Assembly: GCF_004362745.1 (NCBI RefSeq)
Contig: NZ_SNXY01000007.1
Location: forward strand, 186,001-250,000
Reading direction: 5' to 3'
Length of the DNA stretch: 64,000 nucleotides
Origin: Oharaeibacter diazotrophicus
GTDB lineage: Bacteria > Pseudomonadota > Alphaproteobacteria > Rhizobiales > Pleomorphomonadaceae
Shown: positions 1 through 9,955 of the stretch, in pieces
Layout of the letters: each line of letters begins with the position of its first letter
Numbering within the stretch: the first letter of the stretch is position 1
Translations under genes and position numbers: made by a program
Notes under the pieces: model-generated
Told to the model about the DNA's origin: nothing
The model's input: the letters and a program-made list of their open reading frames with translations, nothing else
Databases searched by the model: none

Positions 1-350
1 ATGAAGACCGGGCCCTTGAGGTTGATGTCGAACAGGCGGTCGAACGAGGCCTCGGTGACGTCGGTCACCGGCGCCATGTCGAAGACGGCGGCGTTGTTGA
101 CGAGGATGTCGATGCCGCCGGTGCGGGCGTCGACGTCGGCGACGACGCGTTCGATCTCCGCGACGTCGGTGACGTTCAGCTTCACCGCCGAACAGGCCGG
201 CCCGAGTTCCTCGGCGGTCTTCTCGGCACGGGCGATGTCGATGTCGGCGATCACCACCTTGGCGCCCTCGCGGATGTAGGCAGCGGCGAAATGGCGGCCG
301 ATGCCGCGGGCGGCGCCGGTGATCAGGGCGGTCTTGTTCTCGAGACGCAT
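1..350 (-). CDS. Short-chain dehydrogenase/reductase, polyol dehydrogenase type (partial, C-terminus off the left edge)
   Basis: The first 116 residues of an SDR enzyme are visible. The Rossmann glycine motif TGAARGIG lies at residues 11-18 and the NNA motif at 85-87, with an acidic residue after the second strand (VIADID), which favours NAD over NADP. The catalytic Ser-Tyr-Lys lies beyond the window. It ends a leftward operon after four sugar-alcohol ABC transporter genes. This placement and sequence resemble SmoS-type sorbitol/galactitol dehydrogenase, which oxidises the imported polyol to a ketose in the cytoplasm. The exact polyol is an inference. It starts 33 bases after the ATPase gene stops. 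Confidence 0.85.
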   Translation of the reverse strand, partial: MRLENKTALITGAARGIGRHFAAAYIREGAKVVIADIDIARAEKTAEELGPACSAVKLNVTDVAEIERVVADVDARTGGIDILVNNAAVFDMAPVTDVTEASFDRLFDINLKGPVF

Positions 351-382
351 CGTGGACGGGTCCTGGACGGGGGAGGAGAGGG

Positions 383-1492
<1,110 letters not shown>

Positions 1493-1502
1493 GGGGCGCT
1501 CC

Positions 1503-2330
1503 TCACTTGACGGCGCCGAAGGTGAGACCGCGCACCAGCTGGCGCTGGGTCAGCCAGCCGAAGACCAGGATGGGCGCGATGGCGAGGAGGGACGCGGCCG
1601 AGAGCTTGGCCCAGAACAGCCCCTCGGGGCTCGAGAAGGACGCGATCAGCTGGGTCAGCGGCGCGGCCTTCGACGTGGTCAGGTTGAGGCTCCAGAACGC
1701 CTCGTTCCAGCACAGGATCACCGACAGGAGCGCGGTCGAGGCGATGCCGGGCAGGGTCAGCGGCAGCAGCAGGTAGCGGATCTGGTCGCCGACCTTGGCG
1801 CCGTCCATGCGCGCCGCTTCCAGGATCTCGTGCGGCACGTCCTTGAAGAAGGAGTAGAGCATCCACACCACGATCGGCAGGTTCGACAGGGTGAACAGGA
1901 TGATCAGGCCGAGCCGCGTGTCGAGCAGCGAGAGGTCGCGGAAGATCAGGTACATCGGCACCAGGACGCCTACTGCCGGCAGCATCTTGGTGGACAGCAT
2001 CCAGAGCAGCAGGTCCTTGGTGCGCTTGTTCGGGAAGAAGGCGGCGGCATAGGCGGCCGGCACCGCGATCAAGATCGCCAGCACGGTGGCGCCGAGCGCC
2101 TCGATCACCGAGTTCATCGCGAACAGCGGGTAGTTGGCGCGCTGGTTGACCGCGGCGAAATTCTCCAGCGTCGGCGTGAAGAACAGCTTGGGCGGGGTCG
2201 CGATCGCGTCGATCTCCGACTTGAAGGCGGCGATCGTCATCCACAGGATCGGGAAGAACATCACGAAGGCGCTGCCCCAGCCGAGGAGCGCGATCGCGAC
2301 GCGGGTGGTGCGGGACTGCTTCAGGGCCAT
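1503..2330 (-). CDS. Carbohydrate ABC transporter permease (SmoG/MalG type)
   Basis: A 275-residue inner-membrane permease with about six hydrophobic segments. The EAA loop that docks onto the ATPase is visible as EAARMDGAK at residues 171-179. The N-terminus (one transmembrane helix followed by a periplasmic stretch) is typical of MalG-like partners in CUT1 transporters. It lies 10 bases downstream of the other permease gene and upstream of the ATPase, in one operon. Its substrate is inferred from the neighbouring polyol dehydrogenase to be a sugar alcohol. Confidence 0.92.
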   Translation of the reverse strand: MALKQSRTTRVAIALLGWGSAFVMFFPILWMTIAAFKSEIDAIATPPKLFFTPTLENFAAVNQRANYPLFAMNSVIEALGATVLAILIAVPAAYAAAFFPNKRTKDLLLWMLSTKMLPAVGVLVPMYLIFRDLSLLDTRLGLIILFTLSNLPIVVWMLYSFFKDVPHEILEAARMDGAKVGDQIRYLLLPLTLPGIASTALLSVILCWNEAFWSLNLTTSKAAPLTQLIASFSSPEGLFWAKLSAASLLAIAPILVFGWLTQRQLVRGLTFGAVK

Positions 2331-2340
2331 CGCCGCCTCC

Positions 2341-3243
2341 TCACTTGTCCAGGTTGCGCGCGACGGTGCGGATCAGGAAGGCGGCGACGATATTGGCGAG
2401 CACGATCGCCACCACGCCGGCGGCCGAGGCCCCGCCCACGTCCCAGCGCAGCAGCGCCTTGATGTAGATGAAGTAGGTCAGCGTGCTGGTCTGCGTGCCC
2501 GGGCCGCCCGAGGTGGTGACCTGGATCTCGGCGAAGACCGCCAGCAGGAAGATGCACTCGATCATCACCACGACCGAGATCGGGCGCATCAGGTGCGGCA
2601 GCACGATGTGCCAGAGCATCGCCGGGCCCTTGGCACCGTCCATGCGCGCCGCCTCCATCTGCTCGCGGTCGAGCGACTGCATGGCGGTGAGGAGAATCAG
2701 CGTGGCGAAGGGGATCCACTGCCAGGCGACGATGATCACGATCGACGTCATCGGCAGGTTGGTGAACCAGTCGACCGCGGGGAACCCCAGACTCTTGGCG
2801 ATCCAGGCGAACAGGCCGTTCACCGGGTGCATCAGGAGGTTCTTCCAGATCAGCGCGCTCACCGTCGGCATCACGAAGAAGGGCGCGATGACCAGGAGGC
2901 GCGCGACGTCGCGGCCGAAGAAGGGCTGGTCGAACAGGACGGCGAAGAAGACGCCGAACACGATGGTGACGATCAGCACCGAGCCGACCAGGACCAGCGT
3001 GTTCCAGATCGAGATCCAGATCGCCGAGGTGGTGAACAGCAGCTCGTAGTTCCGAAGGCCGGCGAAGCCGGTCACCATCGGATTGAGCAGGTTGTAGCGC
3101 TGCAGCGAGAACCACAGGGTCATCGCCAGCGGCACGATCATCCACAGGAGGAGCAGGGTGACGGCCGGGGCGAGCAGCGGGCCGGTGCGCACGGCCCGTC
3201 CGCCGCGGGCGCGGCGCGGCGTGGCGATGGTGGCGTTCGTCAT
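2341..3243 (-). CDS. Sugar ABC transporter permease (SmoF/MalF type)
   Basis: A 300-residue inner-membrane permease. The frame stays open upstream to 3447, but that extra part is low-complexity Arg/Pro sequence. The ATG at 3243 follows a GGAGG-like site and gives the usual short basic N-terminus before the first membrane helix (residues ~22-45). The EAA loop is [10 protein letters not shown] at 197-206. It pairs with the SmoG-like permease to form the channel of the polyol importer. It lies 200 bases downstream of the binding-protein gene. Confidence 0.9.
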   Translation of the reverse strand: MTNATIATPRRARGGRAVRTGPLLAPAVTLLLLWMIVPLAMTLWFSLQRYNLLNPMVTGFAGLRNYELLFTTSAIWISIWNTLVLVGSVLIVTIVFGVFFAVLFDQPFFGRDVARLLVIAPFFVMPTVSALIWKNLLMHPVNGLFAWIAKSLGFPAVDWFTNLPMTSIVIIVAWQWIPFATLILLTAMQSLDREQMEAARMDGAKGPAMLWHIVLPHLMRPISVVVMIECIFLLAVFAEIQVTTSGGPGTQTSTLTYFIYIKALLRWDVGGASAAGVVAIVLANIVAAFLIRTVARNLDK

Positions 3244-3443
3244 CGGGGTCCTCCGGCGACGTCGGGGGCCGCGCCGAGGCGCGCCCGGTCCGGGGCGGTG
3301 CGGGGAAGGAGGGGCCTGCCGCGGGGCGGCGGCCGTCGGACGGCGCGAAACGAGGCTCCGGCCGGCAACGCGTGCCGGCCGGAGCGGTCGTCCACCGGAC
3401 CGGCGCCCCGGGAGAGGGGAGGGCGCCGGCCGGGGGCGTCGGC

Positions 3444-4766
3444 TCACTGGATGTAGCCGGCTTCCGTCATGGTCTGGACGGCCTGCTCCTGGGCGGCGGC
3501 GAGGGCGGCGTCGACCGTCTGCTCACCGGCGAGCGCCGAGGCGACCAGCTGGCCGACCGTGGTGCCGAGGCCCTGGAACTCGGGGATCGCGACGAACTGG
3601 ACGCCGGTGTAGGGCACCGGATCCTTGGTCGGATGCGCCGGGTCGGCCGCCAGGATCGCCTTGATCACCGTGTCGGCGAACGGGGCGGCCTTGACGTACT
3701 CGGGGTTCTCGTAGGTCGACTTGCGGGTGCCCGGGGGCGCCGCGACCCAGCCCTCGGACTGGCCGACCAGCTTGACGTAGTCCTTGGAGGTCGCCCACTT
3801 CAGGAAGGACTTGGCGGCTTCCTGCTTGGTGGAGGACGCCGGCACCGCGAGCGCCCAGGCCCAGGCCCAGCCGGCGCCATTCGGCGTCACCGAGATCGGC
3901 GCCTTGGCGAAGGCGGTCTTGTCGGCGACCTTGGACTCCTTCGGGTTGTAGATGTAGCCGGCGGCCGAGGTGGCGTCGACCCACATGGCGCAGTGGCCCG
4001 TGGCGAACAGCGCGCGGTTCTCGTTGTGGCCGTTGGAGGTGGCGCCCGGCGGGCCGTACTTGGTCATGATGTCGACGTAGTAGCCGACCGCCGACTTCCA
4101 GGCGTCGCTGTCGAGCTGCGGCTGCCACTTCTCGTCGAACCAGCGGCCGCCGAAGGTGTTCACCAGCGTGCCGACGAAGGCCATGTTCTCGCCCCAGCCC
4201 GGCTTGCCGCGCAGGCAGATGCCGTACTGTTCCTTGGACTTGTCGGTCAGCTTCTCGGCGAACTTGGTGATGTCGTCGTAGGTCGGCTGCTCGGGCATGG
4301 TCAGCCCGGCGGCATCGAAGAGGTCCTTGCGGTAGAAGGTGAAGGAGCTCTCGGCGTAGAAGGGCACGGCGTAGAGCTTGCCGTCGGACGACAGCGAGTT
4401 GCGCACCGGCTCGAAGATGTCGGCGTAGTCGTAGTCGTCGCCGAGGTCGTCCATCGGCGCGAGCCAGCCGGCCTTGCCCCAGATCGGCGTCTCGTAGGCG
4501 CCGATGGTCAGGACGTCGAACTGGCCGCCCTTGGTGGCGATGTCCGTGGTCACGCGCTGACGCAGGACGTTCTCCTCGAGGACGACCCAGTTCAGCTTGT
4601 TGCCGGTCGCCTTCTCCCACTCGGGCGCCAGCTTCTGCATGATGATCATGTCGGAGTTGTTGACCGTGGCGATGGTCAGCTCCTCGGCGACCGACGGTGC
4701 GGCCGACACGAGCGCGCCGATACCGGCGAGCAGCGTCGCCCCGAGCATGCGGGTTGTGAAGCTCAA
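3444..4766 (-). CDS. Periplasmic polyol/sugar-binding protein of the ABC transporter (SmoE-like)
   Basis: A family 1 solute-binding protein of 440 residues, exported to the periplasm. I place the start at the TTG at 4766, which has GGAGG six bases upstream; an ATG six codons later is the alternative, and the frame further upstream is not coding-like. Residues 1-~28 form a signal peptide ending near SVA/EE. The mature protein begins with an EELTIATVNNSDM stretch typical of the mannitol/sorbitol/galactitol-binding subgroup. It is the first gene of the leftward transporter operon, behind a good promoter. Ligand specificity is inferred from context only. Confidence 0.9.
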   Translation of the reverse strand: MSFTTRMLGATLLAGIGALVSAAPSVAEELTIATVNNSDMIIMQKLAPEWEKATGNKLNWVVLEENVLRQRVTTDIATKGGQFDVLTIGAYETPIWGKAGWLAPMDDLGDDYDYADIFEPVRNSLSSDGKLYAVPFYAESSFTFYRKDLFDAAGLTMPEQPTYDDITKFAEKLTDKSKEQYGICLRGKPGWGENMAFVGTLVNTFGGRWFDEKWQPQLDSDAWKSAVGYYVDIMTKYGPPGATSNGHNENRALFATGHCAMWVDATSAAGYIYNPKESKVADKTAFAKAPISVTPNGAGWAWAWALAVPASSTKQEAAKSFLKWATSKDYVKLVGQSEGWVAAPPGTRKSTYENPEYVKAAPFADTVIKAILAADPAHPTKDPVPYTGVQFVAIPEFQGLGTTVGQLVASALAGEQTVDAALAAAQEQAVQTMTEAGYIQ

Positions 4767-5132
4767 GTGATCCTCCCACTTTACGAGCGAACACGCACTT
4801 GTTGCCGTGCGTAAAGTTTTATCCCCCGGGGCTGCGGCGCTGTCAAGGGCCGGTCGCATTTTTCCCGGTGCGCACCGCTTGCACCCCGATCCCCCGTAAC
4901 GCACCAGCCCGCGGTCGGTTCCGGCCGTGCGTATCTTCGCGCGCGGGAACCCATAACTTGACGCGCCCCAAGACGATCGTCATGCTCGCGAACGGAATCC
5001 GCGTCGTCGTGCCGATCGAGGGGGAGATCGCCGGCATGATCCCTTCGGCGGCATGGCCAAAAATGCGGCATCGATGCTAGGACTGGGATCGACGTCCCGA
5101 GCCCGACGCCGTTTCATTCCCATCTCTCGCGC
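4767..5132. promoter_or_regulatory. Divergent regulatory region between the transporter operon and the lacI-type gene
   Basis: This 366-base gap separates the leftward binding-protein gene from the rightward regulator. On the minus strand there is a good sigma-70 promoter: TTGACA (4841-4846), a 17-base spacer, and GATAAA (4818-4823), predicting a start near 4811. Next to it lie AAAGTTT (4813-4819) and the inverted repeat ACGCAC-N8-GTGCGT (4793-4812), well placed for operators. I see no gene in the gap and no convincing promoter for the regulator. Confidence 0.6.
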
Positions 5133-6200
5133 GTGATGCCGATCGTGACTTCGCAAGACAGCACCGCCACCTCGGAAAAGCCGATCCGCACGATGGAGGA
5201 CTTCGCCGCCTTCGTGGGGCTGTCGCGCCCGACGGTGTCGAAGTACTTCAACGATCCGCATTCGGTGCGCCCGCGCACCCGGGAGGTGATCGAGGCGGCG
5301 ATCCGCGTCTCCGGCTTCCAGCCCAACCTGTTCGCGGTCAACCTCAACCGGCGCCGCACCAACATCCTCGGCCTGGTGATGCCGCACATCGACCCGTTCT
5401 ACGCCGAGCTCCGGCGGCGGATCGAGAGCATCGCCGAGCAGTCGGGCTACCTCTGCTTCTCGCTGAGTTCGGACGGCAATCCCGAGCTCGAGCAGCGTGC
5501 GATCGAGACCTTCAAGTCGCTCAACGTCGCCGGTGCGATCATCGCGCCGGTCGGCATCCGCTCGCACCACGCGGCGCTCGAGAGCCTCGGCCGGTCGATC
5601 CCGCTGGTCTACGTCGACTCCCCGCTCGACGAATCCTCGAGCTTCGTCGGCACCAACAACCGGCAGAGCTTCGAGCTGATCGTCGACTACCTGATCCGCT
5701 CCGGCGAGCCGCCGTGCTACCTGCCGATGCCGAGCGTCAACAACAACGCGATCGCCCGGCAGGCCGCCTATGTCGCGGCCATGGAGCGGGTCGGGCTGGA
5801 GCCGCGCGTGCTGCCGGTCACCCCGGTCGAGACCTGGGACTTCGAGCGCTTCGCCTTCGAGGAGAGCGTGCGCATCGTCCGCGACGGCGGCTTTCCGACC
5901 GCCACCGTGCTGTGCGCCTGCGACCGGCTCGCCTTCGGCGTGCTCGCCGCCTGTTTCCAGGCCGGCCTCAGGATCGGTCACGGCCTCGACATCCGCGTCG
6001 CCGGCCACGACGACCAGCCGCTGTCGCGCTACACCTGCCCGCCGCTGACGACGGTGGCGCAGAACACCGGCGAGATCGGCCGTCTCGCCATCGACCTCCT
6101 GTTCCAGAAGATGGGCGACGACGTGCCGGTGCCGCCCGCCGCGGACGGCTCGGAGCGCATCCTGCTCAACGCCGAGCTGATGCTGCGCAGCTCGGCCTGA
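5133..6200 (+). CDS. LacI-family transcriptional regulator of the polyol locus
   Basis: A 355-residue regulator. Residues ~19-60 form the LacI helix-turn-helix (LSRPTVSKYFND, where an ordinary LacI protein has VSxxTVSRxLN), followed by the hinge helix and a periplasmic-binding-protein-like effector domain to the end. It starts at GTG 5133 or ATG 5136, with no strong ribosome binding site for either. It sits between the divergent transporter operon and the downstream kinase/epimerase genes, so it most likely controls both in response to a pathway sugar. The shared AAACTTT boxes at both promoters are candidate operators. Confidence 0.9.
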   Translation: MMPIVTSQDSTATSEKPIRTMEDFAAFVGLSRPTVSKYFNDPHSVRPRTREVIEAAIRVSGFQPNLFAVNLNRRRTNILGLVMPHIDPFYAELRRRIESIAEQSGYLCFSLSSDGNPELEQRAIETFKSLNVAGAIIAPVGIRSHHAALESLGRSIPLVYVDSPLDESSSFVGTNNRQSFELIVDYLIRSGEPPCYLPMPSVNNNAIARQAAYVAAMERVGLEPRVLPVTPVETWDFERFAFEESVRIVRDGGFPTATVLCACDRLAFGVLAACFQAGLRIGHGLDIRVAGHDDQPLSRYTCPPLTTVAQNTGEIGRLAIDLLFQKMGDDVPVPPAADGSERILLNAELMLRSSA

Positions 6201-6205
6201 TCGCG

Positions 6206-6218
6206 CCGAAACTTTCGG
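6206..6218. promoter_or_regulatory. Palindrome CCGAAA-C-TTTCGG, candidate regulator operator
   Basis: A perfect 13-base palindrome begins five bases after the regulator's stop codon and ends 16 bases before a TTGACA hexamer at 6235-6240 that could serve the kinase gene (a CATTTT at 6258-6263 is a weak -10). Its core AAACTTT recurs on the minus strand at the transporter promoter (4813-4819). Operator function is an inference. It could alternatively be a very short terminator, but no T-run follows. Confidence 0.4.
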
Positions 6219-6354
6219 TGCGGAAAAGGATTTGTTGACACGAATAAAGTCCGGGCCCATTTTGCCCACGATCCGGGCACGCCGGACGGATGATTGTCGT
6301 TCCTCGCGGCACGTCCGGCGGTCCGACGCCGGCGGCCGCCCTGCTGGTTGCCCG

Positions 6355-7332
6355 ATGACCGCCACCCTGCTCGCACCGGAAAGCCTCGGCCCCACCGTCA
6401 CCGTGGGCGAGATCCTCGTGGAGGTGATGGCCTCCGAACCCGGCGACGGCTTCCTGGAGCCGATCACGTTGGTCGGCCCCTATCCGAGCGGCGCGCCGGC
6501 GATCTTCATCGATCAGGTCGCGAAGGCGGGCGCGTCGGCGGGTATCGTCGCCGCCGTCGGCGACGACGACTTCGGCCGCCTCAACGTCCGCCGCCTCGCC
6601 GCCGACGGCGTCGACGTCTCCGCGATCGCCGTCTCGCCCGACCGGCCGACCGGCAGCGCCTTCGTGCGCTACCGGCCCGACGGCGGCCGCGACTTCGTCT
6701 TCAACATCGCCCACAGCGCCGCCGGCGAGATCGCGCGGACGGCGGCGGTCGACGCGCTGATCGCACGGGCCGGCCACGTCCACGTCATGGGCTCGGCGCT
6801 GTCGATGGCGACGGCCTGGCCGGTGCTCGAGGCCGCGCTCGACACGGTGCGCCGGCGCGGCGGCACCGTCTCGTTCGACCCGAACCTGCGCAAGGAGCTG
6901 TTGCGCGGCGGCGAGATCCTCGAGCGCTTCCGCAAGGTGCTCGCGGTCACCGACCTGTTCCTGCCCTCGGCGGAGGAGATCTTCCTCGCCGCCCCCGGGG
7001 CCGCCACCGAGGCGGACGCCGTCGCCGAGCTCCTCGGCCGCGGCATCCGCGAGGTCGTGGTCAAGCACGGCGCCGCCGGCGCGTCGCGCCACGGCGCCGA
7101 CGGCGGCGTGCACCGGCAGGCGGCCTTTCCGGTCGTCGAGGTCGACCCGACCGGCGCCGGCGACTGCTTCGCCGGGGCCTACGTCGCCGCGCTCCGGCTC
7201 GGCCGGGCGCCGGCAGAGGCGCTGCGGCTCGCCGCCGCCGCCGGCGCGCGCAACGTCACCCGCCGCGGGCCGATGGAGGGCACCTCCACCATGGCCGAAC
7301 TCGAAGCCTTCGCCGCCGCCTCCGGAGCCTGA
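6355..7332 (+). CDS. PfkB-family sugar kinase, probably tagatose kinase
   Basis: A 325-residue ribokinase-fold kinase that would phosphorylate a ketose with ATP in the cytoplasm. The PfkB signature DPTGAGD is at residues 264-270, with the catalytic Asp at 270, and the N-terminal VGEILVE motif at 17-23. The ATG at 6355 matches where family members begin; the frame upstream is not protein-like. It is three bases upstream of a GatZ/KbaZ-like gene. That pairing is the one described in Agrobacterium for D-tagatose kinase and D-tagatose-6-phosphate 4-epimerase, so tagatose is the favoured substrate; fructose is possible. Confidence 0.85.
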   Translation: MTATLLAPESLGPTVTVGEILVEVMASEPGDGFLEPITLVGPYPSGAPAIFIDQVAKAGASAGIVAAVGDDDFGRLNVRRLAADGVDVSAIAVSPDRPTGSAFVRYRPDGGRDFVFNIAHSAAGEIARTAAVDALIARAGHVHVMGSALSMATAWPVLEAALDTVRRRGGTVSFDPNLRKELLRGGEILERFRKVLAVTDLFLPSAEEIFLAAPGAATEADAVAELLGRGIREVVVKHGAAGASRHGADGGVHRQAAFPVVEVDPTGAGDCFAGAYVAALRLGRAPAEALRLAAAAGARNVTRRGPMEGTSTMAELEAFAAASGA

Positions 7333-7335
7333 CCC

Positions 7336-8586
7336 ATGCTCGAAACGCTCGCCGCCGCCCGCCGCGCCGGCCGTCCCGTCGGCATCCCGTCGGTCTGCAC
7401 CGCCCACGACGCCGTGCTGCGGGCGACGCTCGCCCGCGGCCGGCGGAGCGGCGCCCACGTGCTGATCGAGGCGACCTGCAACCAGGTCAACCAGGAGGGC
7501 GGCTACACCGGCATGACGCCGGCGGACTTCCGCCGCTTCGTCGACCGGCTCGCCGCCGAGGAGGGCGTAGCCCCCGGCGGCCTCACCCTCGGCGGCGACC
7601 ATCTCGGCCCCAATCCATGGCGCAAGCGCTCCGCCGACGAGGCGATGGACAAGGCGCGTGCCATGGTCGCCGACTATGTCGCCGCCGGCTTCGGCAAGAT
7701 CCACCTCGACGCCAGCATGGGCTGCGCCGGCGAACCGGCCGCCCTCGACGACGAGGCGACCGCCGCGCGCGCGGTGTCGCTGGCCGCCGTCGCCGAGCGC
7801 ACGGCTCGGGACGCCGGCCTGCCGCCGCCGGTCTACGTGATCGGCACCGAGGTGCCGGTGCCCGGCGGCGCCGACCACGTGCTCTCGACCGTGACGCCGA
7901 CCAGCCTCGCGGCGGCACGGCACACGGTCGCGGTCCATCGCGAGGTGTTCGCCGAGGCGGGCCTTTCCGAGGCGTTCGGGCGGGTGATCGCCGTGGTGGT
8001 CCAGCCTGGCGTCGAGTTCGGCAACGACAACGTCGTCGCCTACGACCCGCCGGCGGCGCGCGACCTCGTGCGCCTGCTCGACGAGGAGCCAGGCCTCGTG
8101 TTCGAGGCCCACTCGACCGACTACCAGAGCGTCGCCGCGCTGACCGCGCTGGTGCGCGACGGCTTCCCGATCCTCAAAGTGGGCCCCGGCGTCACCTTCG
8201 CGCTGCGCGAGGCGCTCTACGGCCTCGACCTGATCGCCGGCGAACTCGTCGACGGTCGCGGTCCGCGCGAGCTCCGCGACACCATGGAGGCGCTGATGAC
8301 GGCCGAGCCCGGCCACTGGGCGTCGCACTACCACGGAACGCCCGCGGTGCTGCGCCTGCAGCGCCATTACAGCTACTCCGACCGGATCCGCTACTACTGG
8401 CAGCATCCGGACGCGGTGGCCGCGGTCGCCCGGCTGCACGCTGCGCTCGACGGCGTCGCGATCCCGGATACGCTGACGAGCCAGTTCCTGCCACGGCTCG
8501 CCGGCGCTCCCGGAGGATCGCGCGATCTCGCGATGGCGGCGGTCGACCTGGTGCTCGCCGACTACGCCACGGCCGCCGCGGGCTGA
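7336..8586 (+). CDS. GatZ/KbaZ-like protein, probable D-tagatose-6-phosphate 4-epimerase
   Basis: A 416-residue protein of the GatZ/KbaZ family (class II tagatose-bisphosphate aldolase 'non-catalytic subunit'), full length for the family. Recognisable stretches include EATCNQVNQEGGYTGM, GGDHLGPNPW and FEAHSTDYQ. No GatY/KbaY catalytic partner is present in the window. In Agrobacterium a homologue beside a tagatose kinase acts by itself as D-tagatose-6-phosphate 4-epimerase, giving fructose-6-phosphate. That role fits here better than an aldolase chaperone. It follows the kinase by three bases and is surely co-transcribed. The family is certain; the reaction is inferred from context. Confidence 0.85.
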   Translation: MLETLAAARRAGRPVGIPSVCTAHDAVLRATLARGRRSGAHVLIEATCNQVNQEGGYTGMTPADFRRFVDRLAAEEGVAPGGLTLGGDHLGPNPWRKRSADEAMDKARAMVADYVAAGFGKIHLDASMGCAGEPAALDDEATAARAVSLAAVAERTARDAGLPPPVYVIGTEVPVPGGADHVLSTVTPTSLAAARHTVAVHREVFAEAGLSEAFGRVIAVVVQPGVEFGNDNVVAYDPPAARDLVRLLDEEPGLVFEAHSTDYQSVAALTALVRDGFPILKVGPGVTFALREALYGLDLIAGELVDGRGPRELRDTMEALMTAEPGHWASHYHGTPAVLRLQRHYSYSDRIRYYWQHPDAVAAVARLHAALDGVAIPDTLTSQFLPRLAGAPGGSRDLAMAAVDLVLADYATAAAG

Positions 8587-8687
8587 TCCGCGCCGGCGGG
8601 GGAGGGGGACCGATCGCGGGCGGCGGGCGTTGACGGGGAGATCCCCGGCCGGCCGCCGGCCGCGGAACAGAGCGAGAGGATTTAGCC

Positions 8688-9518
8688 TTGGATGCCCGAC
8701 CGACCATCACCCTTTCCGACGGCCGCCGAATCCCGCAGGTCGGGCTCGGCGTCTGGCAGACCCCGGACGACGGCGCCGTCGAGGCCGTCCGCGCCGCGCT
8801 GGCAGCGGGCTACCGCCACGTCGACACCGCCGCGATCTACAGCAACGAGCGCGGCGTCGGCGAGGGGCTGCGCGCCTCGGGCGTGCCGCGCGAGGACGTC
8901 TTCGTCACCACCAAGCTCTGGAACGACGACCAGGGCTACGATCAGGCCCTGCGCGCCTTCGACGCCAGCCTCGGGCGTCTCGGCCTCGATTACGTCGACC
9001 TCTACCTGATCCACTGGCCGGCGCCGCGCCGGGACCTTTACGTCGACAGCTGGCGCGCGCTGATCCGCCTGCGCGAGGAGGGCCGGGCGCGCTCGATCGG
9101 CGTCTCCAACTTCACCGCCGACCATCTCCGGCGCATCGTCGCCGAGACCGGCGTGCCGCCGGTGCTGAACCAGATCGAGCTGCATCCGCGCTTCCAGCAG
9201 GGCGCGTTGCGGGCGGCCGGCGCCAAGCTCGGCGTCGCCACCGAATCCTGGAGCCCGCTCGGCCAGGGCCGGCTGCTCGCCGATCCCGCCATCACGGCGA
9301 TCGCCGCCAAGCACGGCCGCACGCCGGCCCAGGTGATCGTGCGCTGGCACGTCGAATCCGGGCTGATCGTGATCCCGAAGTCGGTGAACCCCGCGCGCAT
9401 CGCCGAGAATTTCGACGTGTTCGGCTTCGCGCTGGACGCCGACGACCGCGCCGCCATCGCCGGCCTCGACGACCCCGACGGCCGGATCGGTCCGGACCCG
9501 ACGACCGCGACCTTCTGA
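8688..9518 (+). CDS. Aldo/keto reductase (2,5-diketogluconate reductase-like)
   Basis: A 276-residue NADPH-dependent oxidoreductase with an (alpha/beta)8 barrel. The catalytic tetrad is visible: Asp46, Tyr51, Lys76 and His109. The C-terminal IPKSVNPARI loop is the NADP-binding signature. The start is the TTG at 8688, preceded by GAGAGGA with seven bases between; the ATG at 8692 is in the wrong frame. It is 101 bases downstream of the tagatose genes, so it may be read with them, but its substrate is unknown. Confidence 0.9.
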   Translation: MDARPTITLSDGRRIPQVGLGVWQTPDDGAVEAVRAALAAGYRHVDTAAIYSNERGVGEGLRASGVPREDVFVTTKLWNDDQGYDQALRAFDASLGRLGLDYVDLYLIHWPAPRRDLYVDSWRALIRLREEGRARSIGVSNFTADHLRRIVAETGVPPVLNQIELHPRFQQGALRAAGAKLGVATESWSPLGQGRLLADPAITAIAAKHGRTPAQVIVRWHVESGLIVIPKSVNPARIAENFDVFGFALDADDRAAIAGLDDPDGRIGPDPTTATF

Positions 9519-9694
9519 GCGGCCCGCGCCTCGGTGCATGCCGCCGCGTGGACCCGAGTGCGGGTGCGCGCGGCGGAAATCAGCCATTCACATGTCATTA
9601 ACCATAACCGTTCGACGGCGGATCTTTTTCCGTTGCGTCGGGTTGACCTGCCGACGAGGGCAACTTTCCGGAGAGACGGCGGACGGATCGAGCC

Positions 9695-9901
9695 ATGTGG
9701 ACGGAGACGATGACCACCAGACCCAAACTCTCGCACGATCTGCAGCGCCAGATCGGCACCATCCTGCAGCGCGCCCACGAGGGCGTGCTCGACGAGCCGC
9801 TGCCGGCGCGGATGCGCGGCCTGCTAGAGCGCCTCGACGGCCGCGGCGAGCCCGACCACCTCGAGGCGCGGCAGGGCGACGAACCCGCACGGCGGCACTG
9901 A
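9695..9901 (+). CDS. NepR-like small protein (putative anti-sigma factor of the general stress response)
   Basis: A 68-residue protein. Residues ~18-47 match the NepR pattern from memory: IGxxLxxxxxxVLxEPxPxRxxxLLxxLD. In Alphaproteobacteria NepR holds the sigma factor EcfG inactive until the response regulator PhyR, once phosphorylated, takes NepR away. Here no phyR, ecfG or sensor kinase is nearby, so this is an orphan. The N-terminus is basic and the C-terminus polar and charged. A second ATG at 9710 is possible and has GGAG close upstream. The family call rests on a short motif. Confidence 0.6.
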   Translation: MWTETMTTRPKLSHDLQRQIGTILQRAHEGVLDEPLPARMRGLLERLDGRGEPDHLEARQGDEPARRH

Positions 9902-9955
9902 CGACGACGCGGCCGGACCGGCGCACGATGCGCGCGGGCCCGGCCGGGAGACGCC

